DNA of 64,000 nt from Rhizobiales bacterium Y(2018) (lineage in GTDB: Bacteria; Pseudomonadota; Alphaproteobacteria; Rhizobiales; Aestuariivirgaceae): contig SCPD01000024.1 of assembly GCA_005502925.1 (NCBI GenBank), positions 29,548-93,547 on the forward strand, read 5' to 3'. The notes beneath the pieces are model-generated. The model worked only from the letters and a program-made list of their open reading frames with translations, did not search any database and was not told the origin of the DNA. The position numbers and the translations under genes were made by a program. Below are positions 60,748 to 64,000 of this stretch, piece after piece. Position 1 is the stretch's first letter. Every line of letters starts with the position of its first letter.

Positions 60748-61824
60748 TCACTTCACGCCATAGAGTTCCTTGAGCTGCTCCTCGGTGAGCTCGGAGGGCC
60801 ACCACACATTGGCGGAGAGATCTTCGCGATAGTATTTCTTGACCTTCTCGAGATCCCAGCCCGGCGGGTTGTAGTCATAGTGCTTCATGAGCGCCTTGCC
60901 TTCGAGCAGCGCCACGGCGGCGCGGATGCCGGCCGCCCCCTGGGATGGGCTGTATTCGGCCGAGATCGACTTGAAGCCGTCCTTGATCCACTGGCCGAAG
61001 AAGCCGTTATTGCCTTCGCCGCTGATCGGCGGGATGGGTGTGCCGAACTGCTTGAAGACGTCGACGCAGGCGCGCGTCATGTCGGCGCCCGATGACCAGA
61101 TGCCGTCGACTTGCGGGTTGTTCAGATACAACGTCTCGCAGACTTTCTTGGTCTTGTCATATTGCCAGTCGCCATGCTCCTCGACGATGATCTTGATGTC
61201 GGTGCCTTTCAGCGACTGCAGCAGGCCGTTATGGCGGTTGGTGTCTTCGGGGTGGCCGGCGAGGCCGCGCAGCACCCAGATATTGCCCTTGCCGCCGAGC
61301 TCCTTCACCAGGAAGTCGCCCATGACCTTGCCGAAATGTTCGGCCCCGCCCTGAATCTCGGTGGTGAAGGCATCGGTCTCGATGCGGCCGGTATGGACGA
61401 TGACCGGAATGCCGGCGGCGACCGCTTTCGCTATGCTGGCATCGGCCGAGGTCGAGGTGACGGGCTGCACGATGATGGCGTCGACCTTCTGCGCGATGAG
61501 GTCCTCGATGTCGGCGACCTGCTTCTTCTGATCGAAGCCGGCATCGAGCAGGATGAATTTGCTGATGCGCTTGTCCTTCGCGGCGGCGGCCTTGGATTCA
61601 TGCGCGACCTGGACCGTCCAGGTATTGGCGTTGACGCCGAAATGGCTCATGCCGATGACCCAGGGTGGGTCCTTCTTGAACTTGCCGGCCTCGACGGTCG
61701 AGTTGCCTTCGGCGCGTGCGGTGACGCCATCCAGCAGATTGACCTCGTCGGCCATGGCCGACGGCGTGAGGATGGTCGCGGCAAGCAAGGCGCCGGCGAC
61801 GAGTGATTTCACCAGATGTCTCAT
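60748..61824 (-). CDS. Periplasmic sugar-binding protein, RbsB/XylF-like
   Basis: 358 residues with a signal peptide (HLVKSLVAGALLAATILTPSAMA, cut before DEVN) and a type 1 periplasmic-binding fold: DIEDLIAQKVDAIIVQPVTSTSADASIAKAVAAGIPVI is the classical repeat. ATG 61824 has GGGAGGA upstream; ATG 61863 is less likely. First gene of the importer operon, regulated from the palindrome at 61994. Sugar identity is unknown. Confidence 0.92.
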   Translation of the reverse strand: MRHLVKSLVAGALLAATILTPSAMADEVNLLDGVTARAEGNSTVEAGKFKKDPPWVIGMSHFGVNANTWTVQVAHESKAAAAKDKRISKFILLDAGFDQKKQVADIEDLIAQKVDAIIVQPVTSTSADASIAKAVAAGIPVIVHTGRIETDAFTTEIQGGAEHFGKVMGDFLVKELGGKGNIWVLRGLAGHPEDTNRHNGLLQSLKGTDIKIIVEEHGDWQYDKTKKVCETLYLNNPQVDGIWSSGADMTRACVDVFKQFGTPIPPISGEGNNGFFGQWIKDGFKSISAEYSPSQGAAGIRAAVALLEGKALMKHYDYNPPGWDLEKVKKYYREDLSANVWWPSELTEEQLKELYGVK

Positions 61825-61993
61825 TGAGAGTCCTCCCATTGGGCTCATGTCGGTCGCGGTCATTTCCGGGCGCCAATTTTGAATGCAGTTCCCCCTTCAC
61901 CGGACATCACAAGCGATGCGCCGGCGCGGCAGCGGGAGTTCTTTCGGAATGACTTCGAGGGTCAGAAAACACATTGTTTTTGGGCTTGTCAAT

Positions 61994-62018
61994 AGTTATT
62001 CATGTTGAATGAATAACT
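61994..62018. promoter_or_regulatory. ROK-type operator palindrome between divergent sugar genes
   Basis: AGTTATTCA-N7-TGAATAACT, nine-base perfect arms. The TTATT / AATAA ends resemble NagC/Mlc-type ROK operators. It lies about 170 bases upstream of the sugar-binding-protein gene and 108 before the SGNH gene. TTGACA, a -35-like hexamer for the minus operon, adjoins it (plus 61986-61991). The remaining sequence of the 300-base gap shows nothing else I can support. Confidence 0.7.
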
Positions 62019-62125
62019 CGCGACTTGTCACCCATCCTCCTGAATGGCATCGTCCAGGTGGCGCCGAGGATATCCCGGAGCGCCCCCTAAGCTTTGATTT
62101 TGCTGACAATTCGGGGAGATCGGCG

Positions 62126-62776
62126 GTGCGCACGGTGCTCTGCTTCGGCGATTCGAACACGCATGGACAAGTTCCGGGCGGCACGCCTCTCGACCGCTAT
62201 GCCTGGACGCAACGCTGGCCGGGCGTGCTCGCCCGCGAGCTCGGTCCCAAATGGCACGTCCTCGAGGAAGGCCTGAGCGGCCGCACCACGGTGCGCGACG
62301 ATCCGATCGAAGGCGTCCACAAAAACGGCCGGCGTTATCTGCGGCCCTGCCTGCAGAGCCACGCGCCGCTCGATCTCATCATCATCATGCTCGGCACCAA
62401 CGATCTCAAGGCGCGCTTCCAGCAGCCGCCGTCGGAAGTGGCGATGGGCATCGGCTGCCTCGTCTATGATATAAAGGAGCTGGCGCCAGGTCCCGGCGGG
62501 CACGTGCCTGAGATCATGATCGTTGCACCTCCGCCGATGCGCGACGACATCAAGGAATGGGAATCGATCTTCTCGGGCGCACAGCAGAAGTCGCACCGCC
62601 TTGCGCTGGAATTCGAGATCCTGGCGGACTCGCTCGAAGTGCATTTTTTCGACGCCGGCTCGGTGATCCAGTGTGATCCGCTCGACGGATTCCACATCAA
62701 TGCCGAAGCCCATGCGGCGCTCGGCGTCGCGCTGGCGAGCGAGGTCGTGACGATCGGATGGAGCGATCATGCCTGA
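62126..62776 (+). CDS. SGNH/GDSL-family hydrolase (second)
   Basis: 216 residues from GTG 62126, which has GGGGAG seven bases upstream; the in-frame ATG at 62009 lies next to the operator and lacks such a site. Catalytic blocks: GDSNTHG, LGTND and DGFHIN. It shares the RTT-D-P and LGTND-K layout with the hydrolase at 56506, so the two are paralogues. Probably an acyl-esterase for the sugar handled by this locus. It overlaps the ROK gene by eight bases. Confidence 0.87.
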   Translation: MRTVLCFGDSNTHGQVPGGTPLDRYAWTQRWPGVLARELGPKWHVLEEGLSGRTTVRDDPIEGVHKNGRRYLRPCLQSHAPLDLIIIMLGTNDLKARFQQPPSEVAMGIGCLVYDIKELAPGPGGHVPEIMIVAPPPMRDDIKEWESIFSGAQQKSHRLALEFEILADSLEVHFFDAGSVIQCDPLDGFHINAEAHAALGVALASEVVTIGWSDHA

Positions 62777-63851
62777 CATGCGCTTCGCACCGCCCAATCC
62801 GCTGCGCATCGCCGATCGCGCCGCGGGGCTCAATGCCACCAGCGTGCGCAGCTACAATGAGCGGCTCCTCCTGTCGCTGCTTCTGCAGAATGACGGCATA
62901 ACCCGGCTGGAGATCGGCGAAAGCACCGGGCTTTCGGCCCAGACCGTGTCGGTGCTGGTGCGCTCGCTCGAGCAGGAAGGCCTTGTCATGAAGGGCAAGG
63001 TGCAGAAAGGCCGGGTCGGACCGCCGACCACGCCGGTGGCGCTCAACCCGGAAGGCGCCTATTCGGTCGGCATCAGTATCGGCAGCAAACGCGCCCATAT
63101 CGTGCTCATCGATTTCGTCGGCGCTGTCCGCTTCCATGCGACGCTGCCCAACCCTGAGCCCAACAGCAAAAGCAATCATCCGGAATTCCTCGAGACGATC
63201 CAGCGCGCCCTCGAAGTCCTGCCGCCGGGCACCCAGGATCGGCTCGCGGGCATCGGCCTTGCTCTGCCCGAATCGCGCTCAGGGCTCACGGCCGGCAAAA
63301 GCGATCCGAAGCACCGCTATGCGGCGCTTCAGGAGGAAATCGAGAAGGAGATCGGCCAGGCGGTGTTCGTGCAGAACGACATCACCGCCGCCACGGCCGG
63401 CGAGAGCATGTTCGGTTCGGCCAAGCCCCATGCCGATTATCTCTATTTCTATCTGGGCCATGAATTGCACAGCCGGCTCGTGCTCAATCACCAGATCTAT
63501 AACAGCAACTCGCCCTTGAGCTTCGATATCGGCATCGGCGCGCTCGAGCGCCTGGCGCGCGGCAAAGGGCTCCAGACGGAACCGCTCTGGGGTCGGGCCG
63601 ATCTTCTGCTCACTTGGGAGGACGATCTCATCGCCTCGATGCGCAACTCCATCGCGGCGCTCGCTCAGTTCGTCGAGGTGAAAACGGTGATCCTCTCGTC
63701 CTATATTCCCGAAGATATCTGCCAGGCCTTATGCGTGAAACTCGGCAGGGCACTGCCGGGCGTCACGGTCATTGCCGGAAAACTCTCGCCGTCCCCCAAG
63801 GCCGTCGGGGCGGCGGGCTTGCCTTTCAGTTCGAGATTCATGGTGGAGTAA
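62769..63851 (+). CDS. ROK-family transcriptional regulator
   Basis: 360 residues. N-terminal winged helix (SYNERLLLSLLLQNDGITRLEIGESTGLSAQTVSVLVRSL in two parts) joined to a ROK sugar-kinase-like domain (YSVGISIGSKRAHIVLIDFVG, FVQNDITAATAGESMFG). The usual ROK zinc motif (CxCGxxGC) is not seen. It most likely represses the divergent importer and SGNH genes through the 61994 palindrome, relieved by a sugar or sugar phosphate. Confidence 0.88.
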   Translation: MPDMRFAPPNPLRIADRAAGLNATSVRSYNERLLLSLLLQNDGITRLEIGESTGLSAQTVSVLVRSLEQEGLVMKGKVQKGRVGPPTTPVALNPEGAYSVGISIGSKRAHIVLIDFVGAVRFHATLPNPEPNSKSNHPEFLETIQRALEVLPPGTQDRLAGIGLALPESRSGLTAGKSDPKHRYAALQEEIEKEIGQAVFVQNDITAATAGESMFGSAKPHADYLYFYLGHELHSRLVLNHQIYNSNSPLSFDIGIGALERLARGKGLQTEPLWGRADLLLTWEDDLIASMRNSIAALAQFVEVKTVILSSYIPEDICQALCVKLGRALPGVTVIAGKLSPSPKAVGAAGLPFSSRFMVE

Positions 63852-64000
63852 CAACTCTCCTCTTCAAAAAATCGCGAGGACTTACCTGGTTTCCCCTTGT
63901 AACTTGCCGATGCCCGCGTGTGCTAAGGTGATGATCGCGGTGGCGGACGGAAGACCGACTCCCCTGAGGGTGTTTGAGCCCGTGGAGAAGCTTGGGTCTC
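63852..64000. other. Window-end intergenic stretch
   Basis: 149 bases without a recognisable gene. TTGCCG (63904-63909) and TGCTAAGGT (about 63922-63930) form a plausible promoter with an extended -10, followed by GC-rich sequence with CGGACGGAAGACCG and CTCCCCTGAGGG that could start a structured RNA or leader. It is cut by the window edge and not identified. Confidence 0.3.

Noticed and set aside
59188..61095. Very long open frame on the plus strand opposite the sugar ABC genes
   Set aside because: It runs antisense through the ATPase and binding-protein genes, has no domain or ribosome-binding site, and is explained by GC-rich codon bias.
1..64000. CRISPR arrays, prophage, insertion sequences, tRNA or rRNA genes
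   Set aside because: I looked for regular spaced repeats, transposase or integrase motifs and tRNA-like clover leaves in the gaps and found none that I could support.

Overview
The window is GC-rich, densely coded DNA with strong G/C preference at third codon positions. It looks like a chromosomal stretch of a soil- or plant-associated alphaproteobacterium, most likely Hyphomicrobiales (Rhizobiales). Reasons: a cbb3 oxidase operon of the ccoNOQP-ccoI-ccoS type, an NnrR/NirK/pseudoazurin/NnrS nitrite-reduction group, an ehu/eut/doe ectoine locus, many ABC importers, and palindromic intergenic repeats of the kind seen in that order. I see no transposase, integrase, phage gene, CRISPR array, rRNA or tRNA. 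The gene order reads as a series of catabolic and respiratory modules.

Layout. (1) 0.0-4.8 kb, minus strand: phnGHIJKL, the carbon-phosphorus lyase core, meeting a SnoaL-like gene. (2) 4.8-11.8 kb, plus strand: microaerobic cbb3 oxidase ccoNOQP, a small membrane ORF, a DUF2189 membrane protein, the copper ATPase ccoI and ccoS, behind an FNR/FixK-type box. (3) 11.8-15.8 kb: nitrite-reduction group with nnrR, pseudoazurin, nnrS and nirK. Matching NnrR-type boxes precede pseudoazurin and nirK. (4) 15.8-21.1 kb: a TetR gene divergent from a PotDBCA-like importer that ends with an MBL-fold hydrolase. (5) 21.0-29.3 kb: ectoine module, with ehuBCDA plus a FadR-type GntR gene on the minus strand, divergent from eutB, eutC and two DoeA-like M24 hydrolases. 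(6) 29.3-43.1 kb: a probable single divergent catabolic cluster. A dipeptide-type importer and one FAD oxidoreductase lie on the minus strand. An isatin-hydrolase/kynurenine-formamidase-like cyclase, a second FAD oxidoreductase, a MarR regulator and an IorA/IorB-like 2-oxoacid ferredoxin oxidoreductase lie on the plus strand. (7) 43.2-49.9 kb: a LysR gene divergent from an orphan binding protein, a DddQ-like cupin, an exported VOC protein, a salicylyl-/anthraniloyl-CoA hydroxylase-reductase fusion and a RidA protein. (8) 49.9-52.1 kb: small housekeeping or stress genes (bS21, cold-shock protein, hypotheticals) with several palindromic repeats. (9) 52.3-56.5 kb: a non-pyrrolysine MttB-family methyltransferase divergent from a dimethylglycine-dehydrogenase-like protein. 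(10) 56.5-63.9 kb: a ribose-type sugar importer flanked by two SGNH hydrolases and a ROK regulator, with a strong operator palindrome.

Functionally the window combines phosphonate use, low-oxygen and nitrite respiration, and uptake plus degradation of osmolytes and other nitrogen-containing small molecules (ectoines, polyamine-like compounds, methylated amines, possibly DMSP and indole/anthranilate compounds). The modules most worth testing are the 29-43 kb cluster, the two metal-ligand-free DoeA-like hydrolases, and the DddQ-like cupin with its orphan binding protein. Product names rest on motifs and family recognition from reading the translations; no database search was run.
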